64,000 bases of DNA. Source: Rhizobium rosettiformans (GTDB lineage Bacteria > Pseudomonadota > Alphaproteobacteria > Rhizobiales > Rhizobiaceae). The DNA lies in the NCBI RefSeq assembly GCF_016806065.1, contig NZ_CP032405.1:1702001-1766000 (forward strand), given 5' to 3'. The notes below the pieces were generated by a model. It saw nothing but the letters and a program-made list of their open reading frames with translations. It made no database searches and was not told the DNA's origin. The first letter of the stretch is position 1. The number at the start of each line of letters is the position of its first letter. Shown here piece by piece: positions 47,691-57,212 of the stretch. Both the position numbers and the translations under genes were made by a program.

Positions 47691-47883
47691 GAAAATGCCT
47701 CTTGAAACTGACTGAGATGAAGGGCTGGCACATGTTTCCGGCCGGCCGTTGGGGGCCAGTCTTTACGCATTGCCACGACCGCCATCAATAGGCGATCTTG
47801 CTTTATCCGGGGTTAACGCAGGTCTTTGTTTAGCTGCGTCTTTTGTGCAACGGCGAGACGATCACCCAGTGTTGAAGGCGGCC

Positions 47884-48864
47884 TCAGGCCGCCTTGCCGG
47901 TCCCGGTGTACTGGCCATGCACGCGGTACTGCACGAGATAGGTCGGCAGGATTGCGGCCATGGTCACCGGCTCGATGCCGAGGCCTTCCAGCGTGCGCCC
48001 TTCCGCCTTGGCGGCGGCCGAGACGACATTGTCCTTCTTGAGCAGCTTCACCTGGTCGCTGGTGAGCGGCGGGGTGATCAGCGGCACGGCAGAGGCAATG
48101 CTGCCGATCAGCGAGGCGATGCCGAAAGGCAGCGTGACAAGCGCACGCTTGCGGCCGACGATTTCCAGCATCATCTCGAGACATTGCTTGAAAGTCGCAA
48201 CATCGCGGCCGCCGAGTTCGTAGATCTTGCCCCGGGCGATCGAGCCGTCGACGGCACGCGCCACGACTTCGGCGACGTCACCGACATAGACCGGCTGGAA
48301 CTTGGTCTTGCCACCGCCGACGAGCGGCAGGGCCGGCGCGATGCGGGCCATGGCCGCGAACTTGTTGAAGAAGCCGTCTTCCGGACCGAAGACAATCGAC
48401 GGACGCAAGATGATGGCGTCGGGCAGGATCGACTGGACGGCGGCTTCCGCACGGCCCTTGGTCGCGGCATAGACCGAGTCCGACTTGGCATCGGCACCGA
48501 TCGCCGAAACGTGGGTCAGTGTCGCGCCGACCGAGCGGGCGGCTTCAGCAACCGCGCGGGCGCCAAAATCCTGGACCGCATCGAAGCCGTTGCGGCCGCT
48601 TTCGAAGAGGATGCCGACGCAGTTGACGACATGGTCGGCGCCCTGGACCGCGGCATCGACCGATGAGCGATAGCGCAGGTTTGCCTGGACGAAAGAGATC
48701 TGGCCGACATTGCCGAGCGGCTGCAGGAAGCCTGCGAGATCAGGGCGGCGAACGGCGACGCGGATACGATAGCCGCGCTTGGCGAGTGCCCTGACGACAT
48801 GCCGTCCGACGAAGCCCGAGCCCCCGAAGACGGTGACGAGCGGCGGAAGGTTGGACAAGGTCAT
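47884..48864 (-). CDS. complex I NDUFA9-like NAD(P)-binding protein
   Basis: A 326-residue atypical SDR: PLVTVFGGSGFVGRHVVRALAKRGYRIRVAVRRP gives the Rossmann nucleotide site, LTHVSAIGADAKSDSVYAATKGRAEAAV near residue 138 includes a YxxxK, and ILRPSIVFGPEDGFFNKFA near 173-191 is the usual fingerprint of NDUFA9 homologues. In mitochondria that protein is a complex I accessory subunit; bacterial members are not proven components. No nuo genes are nearby. Confidence 0.88.
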   Translation of the reverse strand: MTLSNLPPLVTVFGGSGFVGRHVVRALAKRGYRIRVAVRRPDLAGFLQPLGNVGQISFVQANLRYRSSVDAAVQGADHVVNCVGILFESGRNGFDAVQDFGARAVAEAARSVGATLTHVSAIGADAKSDSVYAATKGRAEAAVQSILPDAIILRPSIVFGPEDGFFNKFAAMARIAPALPLVGGGKTKFQPVYVGDVAEVVARAVDGSIARGKIYELGGRDVATFKQCLEMMLEIVGRKRALVTLPFGIASLIGSIASAVPLITPPLTSDQVKLLKKDNVVSAAAKAEGRTLEGLGIEPVTMAAILPTYLVQYRVHGQYTGTGKAA

Positions 48865-49002
48865 GGACGGCTCCCCTGAACTATATATAGGCGCACACGA
48901 TATGCGCGATCTGGCTGGCCTCTCTTAACCGAATCGTCCGGCGGGGGAAAGGCCCGTCAAGGCCGCATCCGCCGGACATTGAGGCGCAGGGTCAGGGCGG
49001 GC

Positions 49003-49290
49003 TCAGATGCCCTCGACAACCACAATTTCCCCGTCCGCCACTTCCTGGCGGATCTTGGCGGCGATCTGGTACTCCGGCGAATTGTAGCAGTCGACGGCGG
49101 CCTGGTGTGATGGGAATTCGACCACCACATTGCGCGCCCGCCCGTCGCCCTCGAGCAGGGTATAGGCACCGCCCCGCGCGAGGAATTTGGCGCCATAGGT
49201 CTCGAAGGCCGGCTTTGCGGCGGCGACGTAATCCTTGTAGCGCTCCGCATCGCGGATATCGACGCGTGCGATCCAGTATCCCTTGGCCAT
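49003..49290 (-). CDS. DUF1330 domain protein
   Basis: A 95-residue ferredoxin-like-fold protein: MAKGYWIARVDIRDAERYKDYVAA, then GAKFLARGGAYTLLEGDGRARNVVVEFPSHQAAVDCYNSPEY, which is the DUF1330 core. These dimeric alpha+beta-barrel proteins have no settled function. It lies 24 bases after the pyrF stop in the same direction and may be co-transcribed. Confidence 0.93.
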   Translation of the reverse strand: MAKGYWIARVDIRDAERYKDYVAAAKPAFETYGAKFLARGGAYTLLEGDGRARNVVVEFPSHQAAVDCYNSPEYQIAAKIRQEVADGEIVVVEGI

Positions 49291-49314
49291 AACGTCCTCC
49301 CGGTTTGTCTTTGA

Positions 49315-50019
49315 TTATGCCTGCTTGGCCATCGCCTCGTCCATCTCGGCGAGAATGGCGAGCGCTGCCGCCTTTGGATCCTCGGCCTTGACGATTGGGC
49401 GGGCGACGACGAGGTGGCTCGAGCCGGCGGCGATGGCGTCGGATGGCGTCATCACGCGCTTCTGGTCACCCTTGTCGGCACCTGCCGGGCGGATGCCGGG
49501 GGTAACGATCGCCAGTTTCGGCCCGACGACGCCACGCACGGCCGACGCCTCTTCCGCCGAGCAGACGATCCCGCCCATGCCGGCGATGCGCGCCTGTTCG
49601 GCGCGTTTCAGCACGAGCGTATGCGGATCGTATTCATAGCCGGCATCGGTCAGATCCTGTTCGTCCATGGACGTCAGCACCGTGACGCCGAGCAGGCAAA
49701 GGCCCGAGCCCTCGGCCGCCTTGACCGCAGCCGCCATGGCCTTCGGATAGGCGTGCAGGGTCAGCATGGTCATGCCCATGCGGGCGATGTTCTCGACTGC
49801 GGATGCCACCGTGTTATCGATGTCGAGCAGCTTCATGTCGAGGAAGACTTGCTTGCCCTCTTTCGCGAGGTCACGGGCAAATTCCAGCCCGCCGGCAAAG
49901 GCGAGCTGATAGCCGATCTTGTAGAAGGAGATGCTGTCGCCGAGCGTGGAAACGACCCGCTCCGCTTCCTGGACGGTCGGAACATCCAGTCCGACGATGA
50001 GACGGTGACGTGCGCTCAA
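49315..50019 (-). CDS. pyrF: orotidine-5'-phosphate decarboxylase, TTG start
   Basis: PyrF (234 aa) makes UMP in de novo pyrimidine synthesis. The catalytic segment is [17 protein letters not shown] near residue 60, the upstream lysine lies in [10 protein letters not shown] near 32, and [38 protein letters not shown] near 180-217 is the phosphate-binding end. The start is TTG 50019 because AGGAGT lies seven bases before it and homology begins there; no ATG is available. It starts two bases after the histidine-phosphatase stop. Confidence 0.95.
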   Translation of the reverse strand: MSARHRLIVGLDVPTVQEAERVVSTLGDSISFYKIGYQLAFAGGLEFARDLAKEGKQVFLDMKLLDIDNTVASAVENIARMGMTMLTLHAYPKAMAAAVKAAEGSGLCLLGVTVLTSMDEQDLTDAGYEYDPHTLVLKRAEQARIAGMGGIVCSAEEASAVRGVVGPKLAIVTPGIRPAGADKGDQKRVMTPSDAIAAGSSHLVVARPIVKAEDPKAAALAILAEMDEAMAKQA

Positions 50020-50021
50020 GT

Positions 50022-50606
50022 TTAAGACTCCTGCCAGATCTCCATGGCCGTCCAGTCGCATGAGATGCGTCGGTCTGCAAGGGAGAAGCAAAAAAGATTG
50101 CCACCGCCCCCAGGTTGATCTCTCTGCCGGCTGATCGGAGTGGCGGACATATGGCATTTCAACAGGGTTCCGACGCCGCCGTGACCGATGAATGCGATCG
50201 GCTTGTTCGCGTCGTGCGTCGCAAGGATCGCGTTCACAGCCCCGACGATGCGCGCCTGCGCATCTGTTGCACGCTCCCAGCCGCGATAACTTTCCTCCGG
50301 ATGCGCGAAGAACCAGTCCGCGGCCTTCTCGAAATCGGAAGGTTGGAGGAATCCTGTGGCAGAGCGGTCATTCTCGTGGGTAGACGGGTCGATTTCGATC
50401 CGGAGCCCCGCGGTGGCGGCAAGGATCTCTGCGGTCTCGATCGCCTTGCGTTCTCCGCTGCTGATGATGCGCGTCAGGCGCTGCACCCAAGGCTGTCTGG
50501 CGCAAGTTTCCGCCCGTGCGCGACCCACGGCCGAAAGGCCCCAGTCCGGTACCGGAACCGATGAGTCGATCTGCACCTGCGGGTGCGTGATGTAGAGGCC
50601 AAACAT
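50022..50606 (-). CDS. histidine phosphatase-superfamily protein with altered RHG motif
   Basis: A 194-residue protein with phosphoglycerate mutase-like architecture. The first motif reads LYITHPQVQ where the family normally has RHG/RHA, so the Arg is replaced but a His remains. [17 protein letters not shown] near residue 47 supplies the second Arg region, [10 protein letters not shown] near 78 the acidic position and [12 protein letters not shown] near 138 the second His. It directly precedes pyrF, whose ribosome site lies inside its end. Substrate unknown; activity may be reduced or specialised. Confidence 0.8.
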   Translation of the reverse strand: MFGLYITHPQVQIDSSVPVPDWGLSAVGRARAETCARQPWVQRLTRIISSGERKAIETAEILAATAGLRIEIDPSTHENDRSATGFLQPSDFEKAADWFFAHPEESYRGWERATDAQARIVGAVNAILATHDANKPIAFIGHGGVGTLLKCHMSATPISRQRDQPGGGGNLFCFSLADRRISCDWTAMEIWQES

Positions 50607-50616
50607 CGAAGAAGGC

Positions 50617-51210
50617 TCAGGCCTTGCGATAGATCCAGAGCTGGGCCGGCGGGATGTTGCGCACGACGAAGTCGAAATGCTGGATGTGGTAGCGATCGGG
50701 CTTGGCGATGATCGGCGACACCGGACCATAAGTGATCTGCACCACCGGGCGCCCTTCTGGGATGCGGGACAGCAGATCTTCGAGCAGCTGGATGCGCGCT
50801 TCCATCGGGAAGCTCAGCATCGGTACGGCCGATATCACGCAGTCGAAGGTCTTGTCGGCGAAGTCGCCGAGGATGTTTTTGAGGTCGAAGGCATCGCCGT
50901 GGATGAAGTTGACGCCCGCATAATCCTCGACGAGTCGGCGGTAGAAATCCTCGGAATATTCGACGGAAACGATCTTTTCTGCCGGAACGCCGCGCGCCAG
51001 GATCTGCTTGGTGATGACCCCGGTGCCGGGGCCAAGCTCGAGCACCGGCGAGCCGGACTTCGGCTCGATGACACTCGCCATGCGCTTTGCCGTCACGGAC
51101 GACGTCGGCACGATCGCGCCGACGAGCTTTGGACCCTGCATCATGCCCTTGAAGAACCGGATTTCTTCGTCGAATTTCTTCTCGAACCGTTCCTTCAATC
51201 GGATGGCCAT
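50617..51210 (-). CDS. pmtA: PmtA-type phosphatidylethanolamine N-methyltransferase
   Basis: A 197-residue class I SAM methyltransferase. MAIRLKERFEKKFDEEIRFFKGMMQGPK matches the N-terminus I associate with rhizobial PmtA, followed by VLELGPGTGVITKQIL (SAM motif I) near residue 56, VEYSEDFYRRL near 83 and GDAFDL near 104. PmtA converts phosphatidylethanolamine to phosphatidylcholine, an abundant membrane lipid of Rhizobiaceae. An rRNA dimethylase-like relative is a less likely alternative. Confidence 0.82.
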   Translation of the reverse strand: MAIRLKERFEKKFDEEIRFFKGMMQGPKLVGAIVPTSSVTAKRMASVIEPKSGSPVLELGPGTGVITKQILARGVPAEKIVSVEYSEDFYRRLVEDYAGVNFIHGDAFDLKNILGDFADKTFDCVISAVPMLSFPMEARIQLLEDLLSRIPEGRPVVQITYGPVSPIIAKPDRYHIQHFDFVVRNIPPAQLWIYRKA

Positions 51211-51336
51211 GATCGTCCCTCTTCTTGTTGCTGCTCGATTGCTGCGAGCCGAATGCGACAATTTTGGGCCAAGTTGTCGCAAACGCAAGAAAGAATGACG
51301 CAAGTGGGCAAAATTCCTGTCTGAGCCCTGGGCGCG

Positions 51337-52455
51337 TTACACGCGCATCGGCATCAGGACATAGAGCGCGTCGGCGCCGGCGGTGTCGCGAATGAGCGTC
51401 GGAGAGCCGGCATCGGCAAGCAGAAAGATCGCATCGTCGCCGGAAAGCTGGGCGGTGATGTCGAGGAGATATTTGGCGTTGAAACCGATCTCCATTGCGT
51501 CGCTTTCATAGCCGACGGCGACTTCTTCCGTCGCACTTCCCGAATCCGGATTGTTGACGGTCAGCATCAACTGGCCGTCGGCGAGCGCCAGCTTCACGGC
51601 GCGGCCACGCTCGGACGAGATCGTCGAGACGCGGTCGACGGCACGTGCAAACGTCTGGCAATCAACCCGCATTTCCTTGTCGTTCGCCTGCGGAATGACG
51701 CGCTGGTAGTCCGGGAACGTGCCGTCGATCAGCTTGGAGGTCAGGACGACCGAGCCGATGGAGAGACGGATCTTGGAATCGGAAATCTCGATGCCGATTG
51801 TGAGATCCGGATTGTCGATGAGCTTCTGCAGCTCTCCGACCGTCTTGCGCGGAATGATGATGCCGGGCATGCCTTCCGAGCCCGAGGGGGCATCGACATC
51901 GGCGCGGGCCAGACGATGGCCGTCGGTGGCAACGGCGCGCAGCTTCAAGGCGCCGCCTGCCTCGATCGTGTGCAGGAAGATACCGTTCAGGTAGTAGCGA
52001 GTCTCTTCGGTCGAGATCGCAAACTGGGTGCGATCGATCAGCATCTTGAAGTCGGATGCCTTCATCTTGAAGGAATGGGTGAAGGTGCCGGCGGTGAGAT
52101 CCGGGAAGTCCGACTGCGGCAGGCACTGCAGCGAGAACTTCGAGCGGCCGGAAGCGACCGTCATCGTGCCGCCATCCGGGTTCGTTGCGAGCAGAACCTC
52201 GGAACCGTCGGGCAGCTTGCGCACGATTTCATAGAGCAGATGGGCCGGAACGGTGGTGGCGCCTGCCTGCTCGACCATGGCCGGCGTGCCTTCGGTGATC
52301 TCAAGGTCGAGGTCCGTCGCCTTCATGTCCAGTTCGGCGCCTTCGGCCTTCAGCAGCACGTTCGACAGGATCGGGATCGTGTTGCGACGCTCGACCACGC
52401 GATGCACGTGATTGAGGGACTTGAGGAGATTGGACCGTTCAAGAGTTATACGCAT
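51337..52455 (-). CDS. dnaN: DNA polymerase III sliding clamp
   Basis: The beta clamp (372 aa) encircles DNA and tethers polymerase III. Three repeated domains are recognisable from MRITLERSNLLKSLNHVHRVVERRNTIPILSNVLL, through FKMLIDRTQFAISTEETRYYLNGIFL near residue 128, to the C-terminus YVLMPMRV with the hydrophobic-cleft residues. It is not beside dnaA, which is common in Rhizobiales. It is divergent from rsmI. Confidence 0.98.
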   Translation of the reverse strand: MRITLERSNLLKSLNHVHRVVERRNTIPILSNVLLKAEGAELDMKATDLDLEITEGTPAMVEQAGATTVPAHLLYEIVRKLPDGSEVLLATNPDGGTMTVASGRSKFSLQCLPQSDFPDLTAGTFTHSFKMKASDFKMLIDRTQFAISTEETRYYLNGIFLHTIEAGGALKLRAVATDGHRLARADVDAPSGSEGMPGIIIPRKTVGELQKLIDNPDLTIGIEISDSKIRLSIGSVVLTSKLIDGTFPDYQRVIPQANDKEMRVDCQTFARAVDRVSTISSERGRAVKLALADGQLMLTVNNPDSGSATEEVAVGYESDAMEIGFNAKYLLDITAQLSGDDAIFLLADAGSPTLIRDTAGADALYVLMPMRV

Positions 52456-52680
52456 GGGATGCTACCGCTTTCGACGTGTCGTCTTCCGGAGTTCCGGATC
52501 GGAAAATAGGGGCCGGGCAGTCCCCGGGCCGGACGATGTGGACGGGCAAAATGGCAGTAAATCTGCGGGAAAAGCAAGAGGCTCCAAGGTTTTCCACGTT
52601 CGTCCCACGCCAAGATTATCGGAATGGTTTATGGGCTGGGCACCCTTGCCGCGAGCATGGGGGTGGAGGATAAAGGCCGC

Positions 52681-53598
52681 ATGACAACTGAAGACAAAAA
52701 TGCCGCCACGGCGCAGACTTCCAAGCGCTATCGCCTGAACGACACGTCGATTGCGGCGCGGCCGCTGGAGCCAGCGCTTTATCTGGTCGCGACCCCGATC
52801 GGCAATCTCGGCGACATCACCATCCGCGCGCTGGAAACGCTTGCTGGTGCCGATGTGCTCGCCTGCGAGGACACAAGGGTCACCCGCGTCCTTCTCGACC
52901 GTTACGGGATCGAGAACCGGCCTTATGCCTATCACGAATACAATGCAGACGAGGCAGGTGCGCGTCTGCTCGCCACCCTCGAAGCCGGCAAGTCCGTCGC
53001 CCTCGTCTCGGATGCCGGAACACCGCTCGTCTCCGACCCGGGTTATCGCCTCGGCCAGCTGGCGATCGAAGCTGGCCACCGTGTGGTGCCGATCCCAGGC
53101 GCTTCCGCACCGCTCGCGGCCCTTGTCGGTTCCGGCCTGCCGAACGACGCTTTCCTGTTTGCCGGTTTCCTGCCGACCAAGGACAAGGCGAAACGGGACC
53201 GACTTCGCGAGCTTTCCAAGGTGCCGGCAACGCTGATCTTCTTCGAGTCCCCGCATCGTATTGGCGACACGCTGGTCGCGGCGGCCGATGAACTGGGCAA
53301 GGATCGGCCGGCCTCCGTCTGCCGCGAATTGACCAAGACCTTCGAGGAATTCCGCCGAGGTCCGCTCGGCGATCTCGCCGCTGATTATGCCGACAAGACG
53401 GTCAAGGGCGAGATCGTGCTGGTCATCGGCCCACCCGCTCCCGATGCTGCGCCCGACGCCGCCGATGTCGATATCCTGCTCGCCGAGCTATCGACCACCA
53501 TGCCGACAGCCAAGGCCGCAACGGAAGCCGCAAAGCTGACCGGCCTGCCGCGCAAGGAGCTTTACCAGCGGCTCCTGGAACTCAAGGGTGCCGCATGA
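52681..53598 (+). CDS. rsmI: 16S rRNA (cytidine1402-2'-O)-methyltransferase
   Basis: RsmI (305 aa) is a tetrapyrrole-methylase-fold enzyme that modifies 16S rRNA at C1402. ALYLVATPIGNLGDITIRALETL near residues 33-55 and ACEDTRVTRVLLDRYGI near 61 are signatures, with LVSDAGTPLVSDPGYRL near 104 and VPIPGASAPLAALVGSGL near 135. ATG 52681 begins the family-like tail; a longer frame to 52624 is possible. Its stop overlaps yraN. Confidence 0.96.
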   Translation: MTTEDKNAATAQTSKRYRLNDTSIAARPLEPALYLVATPIGNLGDITIRALETLAGADVLACEDTRVTRVLLDRYGIENRPYAYHEYNADEAGARLLATLEAGKSVALVSDAGTPLVSDPGYRLGQLAIEAGHRVVPIPGASAPLAALVGSGLPNDAFLFAGFLPTKDKAKRDRLRELSKVPATLIFFESPHRIGDTLVAAADELGKDRPASVCRELTKTFEEFRRGPLGDLAADYADKTVKGEIVLVIGPPAPDAAPDAADVDILLAELSTTMPTAKAATEAAKLTGLPRKELYQRLLELKGAA

Positions 53599-53963
53599 GA
53601 CCCAAAGGCGCGGATCAAAAACGTATCCGCGCCGAGAGGCTGGGCCGCTGGTCGGAATACCGAGCCGCCCTCGCGCTCCTCCTCAAGGGCTACCGGATCG
53701 TGGCGCTGCGCTACAAGACGAAGGCTGGCGAAGTGGACATCATCGCCCGTCGTGGCGATCTCGTCATTTTCGTCGAAGTGAAAGCCAGACGAGATCTGCG
53801 CTCAGGCGTCGATGCCGTCGGCTACGCAGCTGAGCGCCGCATCGCCAATGCCGCAGATCATTGGCTTCGCAGGCAATCCGATGCAACACGGTTGTCACTT
53901 CGACATGATATCATCGTCGTGCGGCCATGGCGCTGGCCGGTCCATTTCGAGGGCGCATTTTAG
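53595..53963 (+). CDS. yraN: YraN/UPF0102 family nuclease-like protein
   Basis: A 122-residue protein with a restriction-endonuclease-like core: GRWSEYRAALALLLKGYRIVALRYKTKAGEVDIIARRGDLVIFVEVKAR, in which the Glu, the Asp of EVDII and the Glu-x-Lys of FVEVKAR form a PD-(D/E)xK site. The role is not established; the rsmI-yraN pair is conserved in many bacteria. The ATG overlaps the rsmI stop as ATGA. Confidence 0.94.
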   Translation: MRPKGADQKRIRAERLGRWSEYRAALALLLKGYRIVALRYKTKAGEVDIIARRGDLVIFVEVKARRDLRSGVDAVGYAAERRIANAADHWLRRQSDATRLSLRHDIIVVRPWRWPVHFEGAF

Positions 53964-54004
53964 CTTCGTTTCACTTTCGAACCGCAAATAATGAAACCTT
54001 CGTT

Positions 54005-54048
54005 TTGTGACAGCTCTGACACAAAACTTTCAAGTCGCTGTCATGGAG
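54005..54048 (+). promoter_or_regulatory. Pho box of four 11-bp direct repeats upstream of ugpB
   Basis: Four heptamers start exactly 11 bases apart: TTGTGAC at 54005, CTGACAC at 54016, CTTTCAA at 54027 and CTGTCAT at 54038. This is the PhoB half-site spacing, and the last three match CTGTCAT-type half-sites well. A -10-like TAATGG follows about ten bases on. It predicts induction of ugpBAEC by phosphate starvation through PhoB. Confidence 0.8.
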
Positions 54049-54098
54049 CGGCCCTAATGGAGCCCTCACCGCAACAACCGGTGGAGAGGATCTAACCC

Positions 54099-55397
54099 AT
54101 GATCAAGAAGATTTCCCTGGCCGCTCTGGCCCTGACCATGACCGCATCGACGACGCTTGCCGCGACCAACATCACCTGGTGGCACGGCATGGGCGGCCGT
54201 AACGGCGAGGTCATCAACGAGATCGCCCAGAAGTTCAACGAAGCCCAGAGCGAATGCGCTCTGACGCCCGTCTCCAAGGGCTCGTACGAAGAAGCCCTGT
54301 CGGCCGGCATCGCCGCCTTCCGTTCGGGCGAACAGCCGAACATCCTGCAGGTCTTCGATGCCGGTGCCGCCACGATCATCAACGCCAAGGGCGCGACCAT
54401 CGCAGCCGAAGACCTCCTGAAGGACAACGGTTTCGAATTCAACCGCGAAGCCTTCATCGAAGGTGTCCGCTATTTCTACGCCGATAGCGAAGGCAAGTTC
54501 GTCGGGATGCCGTTCAACTCTTCGGCGCCGATCATGTACATCAACGACGAAGCCCTGCAGAAGGCCGGCGTCGAAGCCCCGAAGACCTGGGAAGAGTTCG
54601 AAGCCATCGCGCCGAAGCTGAAAGAAGCCGGCTTCATCCCGCTCGTCCAGTCGCAGCTCACCTGGCAGTTCACCGAGAACTTCTTCTCGCGCAACAACAT
54701 CCAGTTCGCTTCGAACAACAACGGTTATGACAGCATCGTCGACACGACGATCAACGTCACCGACGAAAACCACGTCATGATGTATGACAAGCTGAAGGCC
54801 TGGTACGATCAGGGCCTGTTCGGCTATTACGGTGCTGCCTGGAACGACAACCAGAAGGTCTTCGAAGAAGGCAAAGCTGCTCTCTGGATCGGTTCGTCGG
54901 GCTCCTTCGGCGGCCTGCAGAAGACCGCGACCATGCCGTTCTCGGCAACCTTTTTGCCTTACTGGAACTCGATCGAAGGCGCTGGCGTCCACTCCTTCAT
55001 CGGTGGTGCTGCCCTCTTCGCGATGGCTGGCAAGTCGGCTGAAGAAAACAAGTGCTCGGCCTCCTTCTTCAACTTCCTGACCTCGACCGAAGTCCAGAAG
55101 TTCTACCATCAGGCCACCGGCTACGTTGCCATCACCAACGCCGCTTACGAGCTGTCGAAGTCGGAAGGCTATTACAACGAAAAGCCGGCTGCCGAAGTTG
55201 GCATCCAGCAGCTGCAGCTGCCGACCGCCGAGTGGAACAAGGGCTATCGCCTGGGCTTCTACCCGCAGATCCGGGCCGTGATGGAGCGCGAATACAACCG
55301 CCTCTTCGCCGGTGAGACCACGGCTAAGGACGCCATGGAAACGATCAAGAAGGAAGCCGACGAGCTTCTCGCCCGCTTCGCCAAGACCGCTGGCTGA
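54099..55397 (+). CDS. ugpB: sn-glycerol-3-phosphate-binding protein
   Basis: A 432-residue class I periplasmic binding protein with a Sec signal (MIKKISLAALALTMTASTTLA) and the mature start ATNITWWHGMGGRNGEVINEIAQKFN typical of UgpB. It delivers glycerol-3-phosphate (and in some species glycerophosphodiesters) to the UgpAE permease. GGAGAGG precedes the ATG. It heads ugpBAEC behind a Pho box, and a strong hairpin separates it from ugpA. Confidence 0.95.
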   Translation: MIKKISLAALALTMTASTTLAATNITWWHGMGGRNGEVINEIAQKFNEAQSECALTPVSKGSYEEALSAGIAAFRSGEQPNILQVFDAGAATIINAKGATIAAEDLLKDNGFEFNREAFIEGVRYFYADSEGKFVGMPFNSSAPIMYINDEALQKAGVEAPKTWEEFEAIAPKLKEAGFIPLVQSQLTWQFTENFFSRNNIQFASNNNGYDSIVDTTINVTDENHVMMYDKLKAWYDQGLFGYYGAAWNDNQKVFEEGKAALWIGSSGSFGGLQKTATMPFSATFLPYWNSIEGAGVHSFIGGAALFAMAGKSAEENKCSASFFNFLTSTEVQKFYHQATGYVAITNAAYELSKSEGYYNEKPAAEVGIQQLQLPTAEWNKGYRLGFYPQIRAVMEREYNRLFAGETTAKDAMETIKKEADELLARFAKTAG

Positions 55398-55420
55398 TCA
55401 TTTCTGAAACTTGATTGGGA

Positions 55421-55443
55421 CCCGGGGGCGACAAGCCCCCGGG
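55421..55443 (+). repeat. intercistronic hairpin between ugpB and ugpA
   Basis: A perfect nine-base-pair GC-rich stem (55421-55429 with 55435-55443) closes a five-base loop with no T-run after it. In many importer operons such a structure stabilises the binding-protein mRNA segment and gives it excess over the membrane genes. Confidence 0.7.
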
Positions 55444-55463
55444 ACTTGCATTGAGAGGGCTCC

Positions 55464-56345
55464 ATGAAGCGCGTCCAGTTCAACTCGCGATATCTGCCGT
55501 ATCTGTTCCTGCTGCCACAGTTCGCGATCATCTCCATTTTCTTCTACTGGCCCTCGATGCAGGCGATCACCTCGTCCTTCTATATCGAGGATCCCTTCGG
55601 CTTTGGTTCGAGCTTTGTCGGTGCCGACAACTACACGGATGCGCTCGCCTCGCCGGAATACCAGCGGATCGCCCGCTTCACGATCGGCTACAGCCTGATC
55701 GTCACTTTCCTGGCTCTCTCGATCGGCATGCTGCTCGCTCTCAAGGCGGATGCGGTGATCCGCGGTCAATCGGCCTATAAGACGCTGCTGATCGTCGTTT
55801 ATGCGATCGCGCCGCCGGTGGCCGGCCTAATCGGAATGATGATCTTTGACCAGCATATCGGCCCCTTCGTGAAATTCGCCGCGTTCTTCGGCTGGGACAT
55901 GAAGGTCGGCCTCAATTATTTCGACACGGCCTTCGCCATGGTAGCGGTCGCCGTCTGGAATCAGATCCCCTACAACTTTATCTTCTTCCTCTCGGGCCTC
56001 CAGGGCATTCCGGCCTCGATCCGTGAGGCGGCGGCCATCGACTGCAAGTCCGGCACGCGCCGCTTCTGGACGGTGATCCTGCCGCTGCTTACCCCGACCG
56101 CCTTCTTCCTGTTGGTCATCAACATGACCTATTCGCTCTTCGACACCTTCGGCGTCATCGACGTCATCGTGAAGGACAAGGCGGCGAACAACCCGATCAC
56201 GCTGGTCTACAAGGTCTATCTCGACGGTTTCCGCGGCAATGACCTTGGCTCGTCTTCGGCCCAGTCGGTCATCCTGATGCTGGTCGTCTTGGTGCTGACC
56301 ATGATCCAGTTCCGCTTCATCGAACGCCGCGTTCACTACGGTTGA
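55464..56345 (+). CDS. ugpA: glycerol-3-phosphate ABC permease UgpA
   Basis: A 293-residue MalF-like permease with about six helices. The EAA loop reads IPASIREAAAIDCKSGTRRFWTVILPLLTP near residues 184-213, the ATPase contact. RYLPYLFLLPQFAIISIFFYWPS opens the protein. It is followed after ten bases by ugpE and is part of the ugpBAEC importer. Confidence 0.95.
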   Translation: MKRVQFNSRYLPYLFLLPQFAIISIFFYWPSMQAITSSFYIEDPFGFGSSFVGADNYTDALASPEYQRIARFTIGYSLIVTFLALSIGMLLALKADAVIRGQSAYKTLLIVVYAIAPPVAGLIGMMIFDQHIGPFVKFAAFFGWDMKVGLNYFDTAFAMVAVAVWNQIPYNFIFFLSGLQGIPASIREAAAIDCKSGTRRFWTVILPLLTPTAFFLLVINMTYSLFDTFGVIDVIVKDKAANNPITLVYKVYLDGFRGNDLGSSSAQSVILMLVVLVLTMIQFRFIERRVHYG

Positions 56346-56355
56346 GGAGAGCGCC

Positions 56356-57198
56356 ATGTACCGCACCAAATTCTTCGATCACCTGATCCTGATGGCCGGC
56401 GTAATTTTCATGCTCGGGCCGCTGGTCGTCGCCTTCACCACCTCGACCCATTCGGCAGCCGAAATCCACACCAATGGCCTGATGCTGTCGATCGGCGATG
56501 ATTTCACCGAGACCTATGACAGGGTGCTCTTCAAGTCCGGCGGCTTCACCGGCCAGGTGACGGGGCTGACCATGGCGATGAACTCGCTGATCCTTGGGCT
56601 TGGCTTCGCCATCGGCAAGATCGTGCTGTCGATGCTCGCGGCCTATGCCATCGTCTATTTCCGCTTTCGCTTTGCGACCCTTGCCTTCTGGTTGATCTTC
56701 ACCACGCTGCTCCTGCCGCTCGAAGTGCGCATCATGCCAACCTACAAGGTGATGAGCGACCTCTCGCTCCTGAACAGCTATCAGGGCCTGATCCTGCCGC
56801 TTCTCGCATCCGCAACCGGCACCTTCTTCTTCCGGCAGTTCTTCAAGTCCGTGCCGGACGAACTCCTGGAGGCAGCCCGCATCGACGGCGCCGGTCCCTT
56901 CAAGTTCTTCATCGACGTGCTGGTGCCGCTGTCGCGCACCATGATCGCCGCCGTCTTCATCATCATGTTCGTCTATGGCTGGAACCAGTATCTCTGGCCC
57001 ATGCTGATGACCACCGACGAGCGCTTCTACACGCTGATGCGCGGCATCAAGCAGATCCTGCAGGTCTGGGTCGGATCGCAGATCCCCGACTACAACGAAG
57101 CCTTTGCCATGGCCGTGCTCGCACTGCTGCCACCCGTCATCGTGGTGGTGGTGTTCCAGAGCTGGTTCATCAAGGGCCTCACCGAAACCGACAAGTAA
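56356..57198 (+). CDS. ugpE: glycerol-3-phosphate ABC permease UgpE
   Basis: A 280-residue MalG-like permease. The EAA motif is [27 protein letters not shown] near residues 173-199, and the C-terminal tail [16 protein letters not shown] is family-like. With UgpA it forms the heterodimeric channel. It is 14 bases before ugpC. Confidence 0.95.
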   Translation: MYRTKFFDHLILMAGVIFMLGPLVVAFTTSTHSAAEIHTNGLMLSIGDDFTETYDRVLFKSGGFTGQVTGLTMAMNSLILGLGFAIGKIVLSMLAAYAIVYFRFRFATLAFWLIFTTLLLPLEVRIMPTYKVMSDLSLLNSYQGLILPLLASATGTFFFRQFFKSVPDELLEAARIDGAGPFKFFIDVLVPLSRTMIAAVFIIMFVYGWNQYLWPMLMTTDERFYTLMRGIKQILQVWVGSQIPDYNEAFAMAVLALLPPVIVVVVFQSWFIKGLTETDK

Positions 57199-57212
57199 AG
57201 GGAGTGCCGACC

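Noticed and set aside
52590..52600. TTTTCCACG, DnaA-box-like, near dnaN
   Set aside because: Only a partial match to TTATCCACA and a single copy, so an origin or DnaA-site claim is not justified.
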